Assembly (NCBI RefSeq): GCF_011397635.1
Contig: NC_064772.1
Span: forward strand, 13,159,035 to 13,223,034
Direction: 5' to 3'
Length of the DNA stretch: 64,000 nucleotides
From: Epinephelus fuscoguttatus
Taxonomy: Eukaryota; Chordata; Actinopteri; Perciformes; Serranidae
The translations under genes and the position numbers were made by a program. The stretch's first letter is position 1; each line of letters starts with the position of its first letter. Below, in pieces: positions 30,031 to 42,696 of this stretch. The notes under the pieces are model-generated. The model was not told the origin of the DNA, did no database searches, and saw only the letters and a list, made by a program, of their open reading frames with translations.

Positions 30031-33000
30031 GTAGGCACACAGATGGTTGAAAACTGAGCACTGATGTTATTGTATGAATAACAACAAGCTCAGCAAAACA
30101 TCAGGTTTGCCTTGTTATTAAAAGCAGGTGTAGATTTCTGGGGGACACATGGGGAAACGTCCCTCTCAATATTTATAATAAAGGCATTTGTCCCCCCGAA
30201 TAAAGACACAAAAATAACAGAGGACTTCTATTTTGACAAAATTAAATAAATGTACACCATAAACTGATACAAAAACGGCACAAGTTCAGGGATGGATTAC
30301 TGAACGGGTCTGCCAGGTAAAGGCTCAGGGGGCCAAAGTGTCAGGAGGCCTTACCTTGCAAAATACCAAACGTCAAATGAACATGTACCAACCAGGAATG
30401 AGAAAAAAGACAGGAAAAAGCCCACAAAGAGATGCAAAGGAAGTGCAAATAGACACAAAATAACTACAAAAATGGGCAAAACAACCACATAAAACACAAA
30501 ATTACCTTAAAGACACCAAAACCACTGCAAAAAACACACAAAACAACCACAAGGAAAACACAAATCACCACAAAGAGATATTTAAAGACGCATAATAACT
30601 AGGAAGAGATGCAGAACCACCAGCAAGTCTGCCTGTCTTGCTCCTGTGTAGGAGAGGTGGTGGGGCCCTTTGCATATTTATGCCCAAGGGCCCATATGTC
30701 TCATTTTCCACCCATGCAAACAGTGGTGCATAAAAATTCACCGATATGCAGGAAATTAAGTGTTTGATGCTCACACTCTCTGGTGGTGCACCTTCCAACC
30801 CCCTTCCCATTTCATATGTATTCCTCCAATGTAAAAACCAAACCTACACCCTTGATTAAAGTGTTCATTAAGGCTGTATTACCTTAGCCTGCTTGTGTTA
30901 CAAAACTCCATATGTATGAGAGAGAGATTTATGTCAACCGTAAGGTGAGTTCAGGTGGATTAAAGCACCACTACATCTCCAGCCTCGCATACATAAACCT
31001 GCCTCTCCCTCCTCCCCAAACATACCGCAGCTTCCCACCGGCCTCCCCCTTGTTACACCAGGGGGGTTTTCTTCCCTCCTCCAGTCTGACAAGGCGGCTG
31101 GGTGCTAAAAATAACCCTGGATGTTACTGGATGTAGCAGCGGTGGAAACCTCTGGCTACAGGCCCTAATTCATTTTTCAAAAACTCACTCGGCTGCATGC
31201 TTTACTACTCAGGAAATGTCGTGTGCCCTTTCTTTTGAAGGAGGCTGCTAAATCTGCAATGAGTCAGAACCTTCCTGATGAGAGACAGCCAATTTTTTTT
31301 TTTTTTTTTTTTTTTAAAGAAGAACAGCAGCCAGCATCAGCCGATGAAGAAATGTTGAAATATGTGTGATATTTTGTACAGTCCATGTCCTGAAGCCACC
31401 TCTGCTGCAGCGTGCCTGTGTTAATGTGCCATGTTTAAGCCATCAGTCCTGATGTGCACTGGAATTGTCAAGTGTTAAGGCTTCATATGATCCTGACCAA
31501 CATCTTCCCAATGAATATTTAATCCAGATCACTAGTTGTGTGTGTACTGCCTTCGATGAATCTTTAATTGATACACTGGAGTCGCTCACAGGCAGGCACA
31601 GATTGCAAATGAGTCAAAACCTGCAGTGATCTACTGTAATAGGCTATCAGCTACCTGGTGTGATCCCAGACTAAAGCCTCTCACAGCAGCTTCAGTCTCA
31701 GTCTGAAGCAATCTGATAGGAAATTAGCTTGTACACTCAACTGATGAGCAGTCAGAGCTCCAGTTTATGTGTGAAGCCAAATCCTTTCATATTTGTTTTG
31801 CAGATTTTTCCAAATAATTGTGTCAGAGAAGCTTTTCTTCCACGGGCAAAGGAGCCGTTTTGCTTTCCATTTTCTCCTCTATTCGAGGCCTCCTCCATCA
31901 GATCGAAGGTGCGACATGCGTGGGCGTTTGGTATTGTTTAATGTCCCTGGAGAGTGCACTAAGAGAAACATCCCGCTGTGCTTCAAGAAGCAGGACAGCA
32001 ACATCCATTCATGAAATTGTTTTCTCTACACAGGAAAAAGGTGACTGCAGCACCGATCAAAATTAAGGACATTGTCACATTATCACACTTTGTCATCACT
32101 TCTGGTAACCTTACTGTAAATAATGCAGTTGGAGGTCCTTACTGTATAGATCGTATGGATTGCTTGGAGAAGTATTAGCCTACTCTGCACATAAGAGCGA
32201 TGTAAGTGTTTAAAGGAATTGTTTTGGGAAATACGCGTATTGACTGTCTTGCCTAGAGTAAAATGAGAATTGATACTCTCATGTGTGTACACTAAATATG
32301 AAGCTACCACCAGCAGCCGGTTAGCTTAGCATAATGACTGGGGAAAAAAGGGGAGATAGCCAGTCTGACTAGTTTGTTAAAGACGCAGGATAAATCGTCT
32401 TGAGCTTTAGAGGAGCTGGTGGGTGGATTTTGTTACCGTTAGACAGCTAGCTGGAGAGTTAAATGAGACGATTATATATGGTTATGGTAGGGCTGGGTAT
32501 CACTACATGATGCCTTTAAGGTATTGAGCAAAATAACGCAGTAACAAATAGTATTGAAACTTCTCCAGCCAAACAATACCTGCATTTGAACTACAAGTGT
32601 TCTTTGATTCAATGTGACACATGATTGACCCACCACTACAGCAGCTACAACCCATAGAGTCTGCTGTGTGGTAGCCTGGTCTCACTCCCAGTGCGTCAGA
32701 AATGCTGCTTGGGCAGTGGCCGTCAGTGTCAGTTATAGATGCCCAATAATCCCTTTGGCATCCATATGAGATGTAACAGACTTCCAGCCAACTCCAATGT
32801 AAACCCATTCATTATTAGACGTTCAGAGCAACAGATGTAGTGTAGACTGCTTTAAACTTGAGAGTCATTCTAAATAGGTTCAAGTGTATTTCCTGTTGGA
32901 CTTTTTGTTAATGGAGTAGCTGACAGGAAGTAAACAGGGACCAAAGCTGTTACCCCAGCAACAGAATAGCAAAGAAACGGTCCATTAAGAGTGTGAAAGT

Positions 33001-36000
33001 CCACTTAGGCGGACTGGTTCAGCAAGCACAGGACTTTGACCCAGGAGACCGATGTTTGTGTCCCATCAACTACAATCTTTCCCTAATCCTTAACCAAGTA
33101 GGCTAGTTCTGTTGCCTCAACCTACCCATCAAACTCCCACATCAAAATATCACAAGTAAGGCTCAGATCATGTCAGGTCAGACCAGTGCTTGTGATGGAG
33201 TTGGCAGTTCAGCATCCTGTTCAAAAGTATGGTTATACTACACGCCAGTCATGTCTGGAAAAATAAATGCATAAAATGTGAAAGGATTATTTCAAATAAA
33301 AGACTCCATTGGTATCAGTTTCACCTTAGGGTACTTGTATTGGTACAAGTACCCTAAGGTGAAACTTAGGGTACTTGTATTGGTACTGCTAGCTACCATC
33401 AGCAGCCAGTTAACTTAGCTTAGCATAAAGACTGGAAGCAGAAGGAGGCAGCTAGCTTGGAATTAGCTTGTGCTGCACTCCAGAAAGTCGTGGCTCCTGG
33501 CCAAGAAATAGTCTGTAACATAACCTCTCCTACAACCACAACTTGACGTGTTTATGCTTTATGTTTTATGCTAAGCTAAGCTAACCATTTGCTAGTTGCC
33601 TCATATTTAGTGTACAGACATTAGAGTGCTATTGCTTTTTCGGCAATGCCAAAAACACACCAAGCAGTGACGAAGCTCAGCTTGCTGCAGTAGTTACATT
33701 TTTCTGTGGCTGGGAGGCGTGTTCATGTGTTTCAGGCGGGAAGAAATTTTTGCAGCATAGGTCAACATGTCACAGGAGTCATAGGACTCTGTTTACTGAT
33801 GGGCTGCTGTATTCTCTGGCCGCAACTTAAACTTAAACTGTCCTCAACTTTTAGTTTGGCTGAACTTTAACACAGAATCAAATAGCCAGAACTCGGTGCG
33901 GTAGCTGCTGACACCACTGCTTGGTTTGTTTTCAACGTAGCTCTCTGTGGGACAGCAAATAGGTAGCTTTCCCAAAATATCAAACTGTTTCTTTTATGAC
34001 TGAAACTCCGCCTTCTTATGTGATGATGTCATCTCTATCTTTCAGATTGATCCTCTGTGCAAATTTTACACATTTTTACAAAATTCAACAACCAAAAGCA
34101 TGTTGTTCTTTGAATGGCCATTCATCAGAGTAGATTGCCATGCAGTTATGTTGCCATGTCGCCCACAAAACGCCTTAAAAACCTTGCTAGTCATAGCTCT
34201 ATGTATGGCTCTGCAATTCCAATGATGCTTACTCACTTATGCTTAGTTAGTCAGTCAGGCTTCCTCATTATATTGTCTCACAGAGTAAATAGCAGAATAT
34301 TTCAGCCCACAAAAATTTCACCTTTGTCATGTCCTTTTTGCCATGCATCTTCCCTCTCTTAGTTTGTTCCCTAACAGCCATCTTTCAGACGCTCATATCA
34401 AAGTGGCAGGCAGCTCATTCTCCATCCTCCCTCTGCCTCAGCAGCACCCTGCCAGATAAGAAACAGGAGAGGAAGGGATAATATAGCTGCCTCAGACATC
34501 GGCTCTCCTCCGCTTCCCCTCCAGATGAATACACAATCAATACAACAATGAATTAATAATGAAAGATGTAGAACAACAACACTGCAAGGCCATCTTGATT
34601 CCAGCCTTTTAATGCTTCAGTCACTTCCTGTTTGGTGTGATGATGTTGCGAGAGGCAAGGTGACTTGTTTTCATGCATTTAGCACATGGAAGTAAACACA
34701 GATTTAAAGCAGTTTTTTTTTCTTTTTCCCATTTGTTTGTTGAACGCGCAGGTGCTAAACAACTAATGCGACTTGTTAGAGCTGGAGTGTGTGGACATGT
34801 GTTTGTGATAGATCGACCTGTTGTTTCCGTGAAGGTGTAAGAAATCGCACCTCTCACACTTCATCTCTTCTCTCTCCGTCTGTCTCTTCAGCTGCACTCG
34901 AGGCACAGGGGAGGCAGCTTAGACCACACAGAGAGGGCTGGCTGTTTTCAAGCGTGCAGTGTGTGTATCGGAGTGTGTGTGCATGCCATTGTCGGAGGCT
35001 GAGACATTCTTCAGGATGATACGAAGCGTCCTAATTGGCAGATCACTCTGACTTCAGATGCAAACTTGTAACTACACAGACACACAAATTCAAAAACTAG
35101 TTTCAGCAAACACACAAAGTGGGAATACGCAGCAAGGAAGAGGAGGAGGTGGTGTATGTGTTAGGTGAGGACACACTGTACTTCAAATTCACCTTTCACA
35201 GCACAGACCTTAATTGCTTTGAGGCTGAAGCTCAGGCAGCAGCAGTATAATCAGGCAAACTAGTCAAAACTATCTACAAAGTAAAACCAAACTGTAAAGA
35301 AATATATCTTTATTGCCACATATTTCTCCAAAGGCCAAATAGGTTCTAATTAGATGGCAGGATGGTCTTCATTTACGCTTGGCTTAGCGCCCCATTTTGC
35401 TGTACAAGCAGCTAAAGTCTGGACAGCCTGGCTGCTGTGGGACGCCCAGCCGTCTAACAGAGTGGGAGGCCTCAAGCTCCAGGAGGAGCCGGCAGCATCT
35501 GCTTAGATGGACACCATCCACCAACAAATGGGAAGGAAACCCCACAATTCCCGAGGCCAAACACCATAATATGTGATGAGATGAAAGAGAGCAGGAGAAA
35601 AAAATCTGCATCCAAGAGGAAAATTATTAGACACTCGCAGCTAAGTCAGTCGTAGAAATTAAGATGCTAAGTAAAACCATATAGGATTCCTTGGTTGGTC
35701 CCCATAGGAGAACCCTTTTGGTTCCTCGTAAAACCTTTTATAAACGTTCCAACTGGAACCCTTTCAAAGGTCCTACCAAGTACTCAACATAAAGGGTTGT
35801 GTATATAACCATTTGTCAAATATTCCCCATAGAACTCCCTGTCATCCCTTCTCCACCAACATGGAACAGGTTCTGCTCTGGTTCCCGCACCAAATTTGGA
35901 ACCCTCAGAGTATTTTGACCAAAAATAAATTGGTATGGAACCTGAAAAGTTGGACCCCAGCTGGAACCATAAAATAGGAATTCGTTTTTAAACATGAAGT

Positions 36001-39000
36001 ACGAACTGTGACAACATCAGTGGGCAAGTCATATTTTACAGGTTGGAACGAAAGGATGAAGAAGGTAACAATAAAGTTAAATTATCCACCAAAATAAGAT
36101 CACACAGTGGCAAAAAAGCAAATATCTGTATTAATAGAACAGATGTTTGCAGATGATCAGTGCGATCTGCCATCTTGCTACTAGGGGTTGGGGAAAAGAA
36201 ATCAAAACAACAGCATAACATTGGGATATTTTAGCATGGCACTATTGTATTGATAGAGGAATGCCGATTTAAATATTATTTAAATTACTAATATTACAAA
36301 TGCAAATTAACCTTCTGGCAGCTTATTAGAATAATAACATCAATAGCTATACTCTGCTAGATACATTTTGCTGCAATAAAAATGAAGTGAGATGAACAGA
36401 CTGAGATCGATAAAACAGATGCTGACAAAGTTTGCTTTGACGACATAATTTGTGTTTGAAAAAAAAAGGTAATACATTGCAATATATAGCAATATATGTA
36501 ATCGCAGTACCTACTGATGGAAACATAGGCTGGTTCCAAGCATTCTGTACAGAACCAGTTCAAGAACCAGAGTTAATTTGGTGGAAAAGGGATATGTGAG
36601 AGTTGCTGCAGAGAACCCCTCTATAGTGTAGTGGTTAAACCCAGAAATCTCTCTTGGGGTCCTATCCAGAACCTTTAAACCTACTAAGAATGCTAACATG
36701 AATCTACCTATAGGGGGTTCTACTGAGACTCCTTCTGTATTCCAAAACCCCACCAAGGGGGTCTAAAAATAGTAATTGACTACATTCCCCTGTAGATCTC
36801 TCTCCCATTACTCATGGTTTTAGATTAACATATTACCCTAGGGCCAATAGAATCACGTCCATCAGTCTCTGGCTTCATGACGCTTCTGAAGGGCCAGGGT
36901 GATGTGGTCCAGCACAACCCACAATAATCATGGTTCACAATCACATTTATGGGGGTGGGCCTTTAACACCAATGCCTTAAACCATCCTTGAAGAGCTGTT
37001 TGGATGAAAAGGGTTCTTAGTCTTACAAAGAATGCTTGAAGAACCCTGTCTTCTAAAAAAGGCTTTTCAGAGGCCGATGGTTCTGGGAAGAACCTCAGCC
37101 CTCCAGGAAGATCCCTTTTAGAGTCTTTATTTCTAAGAGTGTATTTAAGAGCAGGAAGCTTTCTTGCCCAATAAAGATGTAAGAATGTTGAAATCATAAG
37201 TGCACCTGGAATGAGTCTAACCTTGAAGACTTTCCACTGAGTGCAACCTAAAGCAAACGGGGGTTAAAGATCCCTAAGGTGCCGCTTCTTCCACTGCTGA
37301 CGTCACTGGGACTCCGCTGCTTAGTAAGGCTGCCTGTCAATACCATGCCCTCAGCCAGTAAATGTCATTGCTACAGAAAATCCAAATACCAGCCTCTTTG
37401 GCTTTCTGTAAAGAGATATTGTATTCCTAATAATACTGCTAATGATGGGAATAATCTCAGTGATTTTGATGCTATTATGGTGATGTTATTCCTCTCAAAG
37501 GATTATAAATCTGTAATGTTGTTACTGTACTACTAATCTGGAGGCCTCAGGGTGGACAACAGAGTGGTTTGTTGCGCTGGAAAAGTTTGCAGTTGCAAAA
37601 TATGGAAAAGGAATTAAGCTTTTTTCAAGTTTTGTGCATTTGTGGACAAAAGGTGTCGTCAAAAATACTAGAAGCTTCCTTTTAAACACAGCCCAGTCAC
37701 CAGTAGAAAATGTTGGCACTGTACATTTCTGCAAACCACAAACATTTGTACATTTCATACGTATCATACCAACATTTCATACCTCCACCTTTCAAGACCA
37801 ACAGACAACAAAACTAGTTGTGTTCTACTGAGTTATTGCTGCATTTCCAGCGGCTGTTTAGCTAACAGACGTGGGTATTTTTTAGCAACCTGTCAATGTT
37901 TTTCCAGTTGGCAGAGTGGCATGAAAAGTTTTTAACCAAGACATCTCTTTTTTCCTGCACGGATAGTGCCATGAAAAGCAGTTGTTCCTTGCAGAGACAT
38001 TGCTGGGATAGTGGCATGAAAAACGGTTGTTTTAAAAAGACAGCACTTCATTTCCTGTTGGTATAATGCCATGAAAAACAGTTGTTTTTTACAGAGACAT
38101 CGCTGCATTTCCTGCCGTAATAGTTCCTCAAAAAGTGGTTGTTTTTTGCTGAGAAATTGCTGCATTTCCTGCTGAGATAGTGCCACCAAATGGAGGTATT
38201 TTAAGCCAAATCCTGAGCTTTTACTCACCATGATCAAATGGTTTTAGTGCCTAAACATGACAACATGTTAACCACAGTGTTACTGAAACATAAAGAGGTA
38301 GGTATGGTTTTAATTAATCTGCTTGATAATAACATACAGATGTGACATATCTGCGGTTTGCAGAAACATACATTTCAACATTTATTCTGGCCATTGGGTT
38401 GGTTAAACGTCGTCCTTTCATGCATATTTTTAGTTACTGACTCACAATAAATATATAACAATTATAAAGGAGGACAAGCACATAAGGAAAATAGACAAGT
38501 TAAAAGGCATTTTGCAGCTTACAGACATCTGAATACATAAAAAGTGTTGTAATCTGGCAGATATCCCTTTGTCCTTTTGTCAGTTAGTGTATCTTGTTAT
38601 AATATTTCCACAGAGTGATTGTAACAGTTTCATCTTGTCCTTTTTTACCCTGCAGCTGTCTGCAATATTGCAAAATGGAAAAGTAATTTGAATGTAATTT
38701 AAATTTGCAAAGTGTCAGAATAACGTTGGATAATTTAATATTGTTTGTTGCATGAATTGAAAGATGAAGTCACCAATTTTAAGAACATTACAGAATGATA
38801 TTGGTGGAAACACCAAGGGAAAGTGCTATTTGTTCAAAATTGTGCTTTAGGTTTTTTTCTTTTTCCAGAATTAAACTCTTTCTTTAGATATAGTTTGTCA
38901 CCATTTACAGTCAGACTATCAATCAGCTTATGCCCTCCTCACAACTGTCAGCTTTCCTTTGTCAGCAGCTCAAATTATTGAGTGATCTTCCAACTTGGTG

Positions 39001-42000
39001 TCTGGTCTTCAGAGGAGTGCTTTTAATGACAAGAGTGTCAAGAGTCCAGAAGTGCCAGCTTTCAAAAAAATAATAAAAAAACAAGTCTTTATTCGCTTTC
39101 TGTGACAGCTGCTTCGCCACAGGCGCTGTGTCTTTTTTTGATTACCAGTGACAGAACTCAATAAAATGACCCAGGTTGCACTGAAACGCTGGTAGACAAG
39201 CAGCATCCTGCCCAGCGGCTACACTCACATTAGCTTCTGCTCGTCCTGTCAGCTTAATGCATTTCCATCACATAAGAGACATTTTCCTTGGGAAGGCCGC
39301 ACAGTTCTTGCATTGTGATTGTTCCACGACATAATGCATGAACTGTGCCCTTCTAAAAAGGACAGCAATGTGTTCTTGTCAAGACACTGGGCCAGGAGAA
39401 ATGTGCATGCAAGTTCATCTGGGCGTGCAAGACTCCTGGCTACATGGACAAGCTAAAAGATAATATTGAAGCTTGTGCCAGTCTTCCATGTTCTCCTCTC
39501 CTTTATATTCTTGATTTATCTGCAGACAGTTGATGTAGCTGGAGACGTCAGAGCTTATTTCTTTTGCTTCGGAGGAAACATCCAGATGCTCTTCATTTTG
39601 GTGCAAATATAGGCAAGATATAAAAAACACTCCTATGACATTTACATTAAAAACTGCCCAGTAAACAATTAGTCTTAAAATATTTTTTTGCATACGATTC
39701 TGTATCAGTTTTTATGTCCATAAGTTGTCCTTAATTCACAGTGATATTATTTATAATACCGATATTATTTATTCTAATATTATTAACTGTTTTTGTTTGT
39801 TTGTTTTGTTTTTTGTTTTTGTTTTTTCAATACAGCTAGCTATTTCATCTGACTTTTTTTTTTTTTAAAGTACTGTGGTCAGCATCTTTGCATGAAATGT
39901 GCTACAAAGATAAAGCCATCAAATGTCAGATCTTCTATATTAAATATGTGTCACAATAAAAGATTGACGTGCAGTCAGCCTACGGTCAGATTGTGATATT
40001 TGGGCTTCTTTTTGAATCATTTGGACGAAAAGTTAGACTTTATTCCAGTGAATCTCACATGAGTAATATGCTTGAGATTTACATGGCACAGTGTCACAGT
40101 GTCTCCACTGGCAATAGTCAATAGCCTAACTGATGACTGTCAAAACCAAACATGGTTCCAGTTTATTACAAGTAATTTGAAATTTTCCACTATTATTCTG
40201 TTATAAACAACGTGGAAACGCTTCTATTCATATGAGTGAAAACTTTTTATGTTTAATGTAATTTTATCTAAAATACTATTTTATTTCTCCTATTATTTAT
40301 TAGTATAATTAGTTACAAACATTTTTGAACACACAAATATACTAGGCTATTTATTTTGTTTTTCATATGATTGGATGTACTCTAGCCTCTGATTGGGCTA
40401 AAACTACTTTTTGTCTGTGAAATCTGGCAACACTGCCCACAGTTTGGATGGATTTACTGGACAACAACAGCTATCCTAACTTTATCTTATATTTCTAAAT
40501 GTAAAGTTAGCAGCGTCTAGCTAGCAGCTAAGAAAAGAAAATGTGTAGACAACCTTTCAGCTACTAGACAGGCGAATTCCTCCTTATTTTGCACCAGCTA
40601 GCTGCCGTTAGCATCTCTGCTAAGCTAACGCACCTTGGACCAGTCTCTTTCCACCCAGACTAAATTTATACTGGCCCTCTGTCAACTTTTGGTAAGACAA
40701 CAAATACGCTGACATTTAAGTACATCACTGGCACAGTACTTTTTAGCATTAGAAAAGTGCATTACTCCTTGTTTGCTGGTGGCTAGCAGCCTCAGCTAAC
40801 CTGTAGCATCTATGCTTAGCTAACACATCTTGGACCAGTTTGTCCACTTAGCCCACAGAAACAAAAATGATACCGGCCTTAAGTCAAACTCTAGGTAAGA
40901 CAACAAACAAGCTGACCTTTAAATACATCATTGCTACAGTGCTTTATAGTATGAGAAAAGTGTATTTCTCCTGGTTTGTTGTTGGCTAGCAGCTCAGTGT
41001 GAGTTTAGCTCCTATGCTAAGCAGCCATCTTGTCAAAGTCTTGCTAAGACATCAGACAAGCAGACCTGTTAGTACATTACTAGCCAGCACATTTTGTGCA
41101 AAATGTTAATTGACTTAAACGTTAATTGACTTAATAACAGCAAAACTATTTACTATATAAGTATTCACTAAAAAAAATGCATCTGTTTTTAAAGTAAAAG
41201 AGTCACAGTTTTGTGCAGGGATGTGCACAACCACGCCAGGTTGGAACATTTAATGCTTGTATTTGAAAAAAAAAAAAAGGTTTATGTAAATGATATTGCA
41301 TATGGAAAGCACTAAAAACGATTAGCTACATTGCTCATATCAGCCTCATGTTATCACTCTGTAGTCTCCACTGAGAGATAGCTAATAATAGCTGTTAATA
41401 GAATAGATTCTCATGCAGCGCTTGAGCTGGTATTAGTCTTAATCCGTTCACTGCACTTGTTTTACCACATCTCCGTGCCAATGGATTTATTATGAAATTA
41501 ACTATGACCAAAATGAATATGAATATGTCTAATATAATATGAATGTGTCTCTTCTGTGCAGCGATTACTTGAAATGCAGACTTAACCACAGCCTCCTGCT
41601 CTGTACAGAGTGGCTAAATGGGCAAATCAATCTCAGAGACCATTTTCTGGGCCTGAATAGAGACATACAGCTCAAAGCATATAGGCCTGACATTCAGTAT
41701 TCATTCATGAATACATCAAAGACTGACTTGTAACAGAGGGCACATGAAGACCCTCATTGCAAGAATGTTTTGGTGAATGTCCTTTTTTAAGCCCATAGGC
41801 AATTACCCAGATATACTGTATCTACGGTCAACTTCATAATGCTGGGGCTAACATTAGAACAGTCTGACTGGTCTGTCAGAAAAGACCAGAGCCCCTGCTG
41901 GTGGGATGCTCCTCTCTTTACTGGCCTGGCCTTTAGACCCACAAAGAATGGAGGATGAAAGGAGAGGGCACTCTGAATCCTGGGGCACCACTATCTCCTG

Positions 42001-42655
42001 CTCTCTGTGATAATCCCGTCTTTATGCCTGAGGGCCTTGATGGCCACCATGATGCTTTTGCTTCACATTTTTCATAGCCACTCTCAGTTTAAAACGTTCT
42101 TTGTGCTGAATGCATCTTTAGTTGCTGTTTCTGTTTTAGACCCAGCTCCACAATTTTTTTCACAAGCTATTTAATACACCATATGTCCACTTTGGCTGGG
42201 ATGCTAAAGATTGCCTGGAGAGTTGGAGGAGAAAAAGGAGGCGATTGTGGAGGAAAAAAGGAGAAAACGGGCTATTTTATTCTTTGTATAGGCTCTCAAT
42301 TTTATAAGCAAAACCCAAGCAAATGGTAGTACTTGAGCTGCCAGTGAAAAAGACATTTTGATGAATCCTACATCCTGTTCTTGTGCTGTGTGCGTTTCAG
42401 TGAACTCTCTCCTACCCTTATTACATACAGGAGAATTGAAACGGAGGTAATTTCTCAGCAAAACAACCAGCAGTGCAGCGAGAAAAAAGTGAGGTCAGTT
42501 TGCCCCAAGGCAGGACCGGAGCAGCAGTTATTAATAACATAAGTACAGGCAACGTGAGCAGTGTACTCGCTTTGTGTCCACTGGGAGCTGGTTTTAGTAA
42601 ACCAGCTCCTATACACCTGGAGAACATGCCACACCAGCAGTATTCATAAGTGTGT

Positions 42656-42696
<41 letters not shown>

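Noticed and set aside
37932..38237. 101-codon minus-strand frame with 19-residue repeats
   Set aside because: Explained by a minisatellite of 57-bp period inside a transposon; kept as a repeat and a finding, not as a gene.
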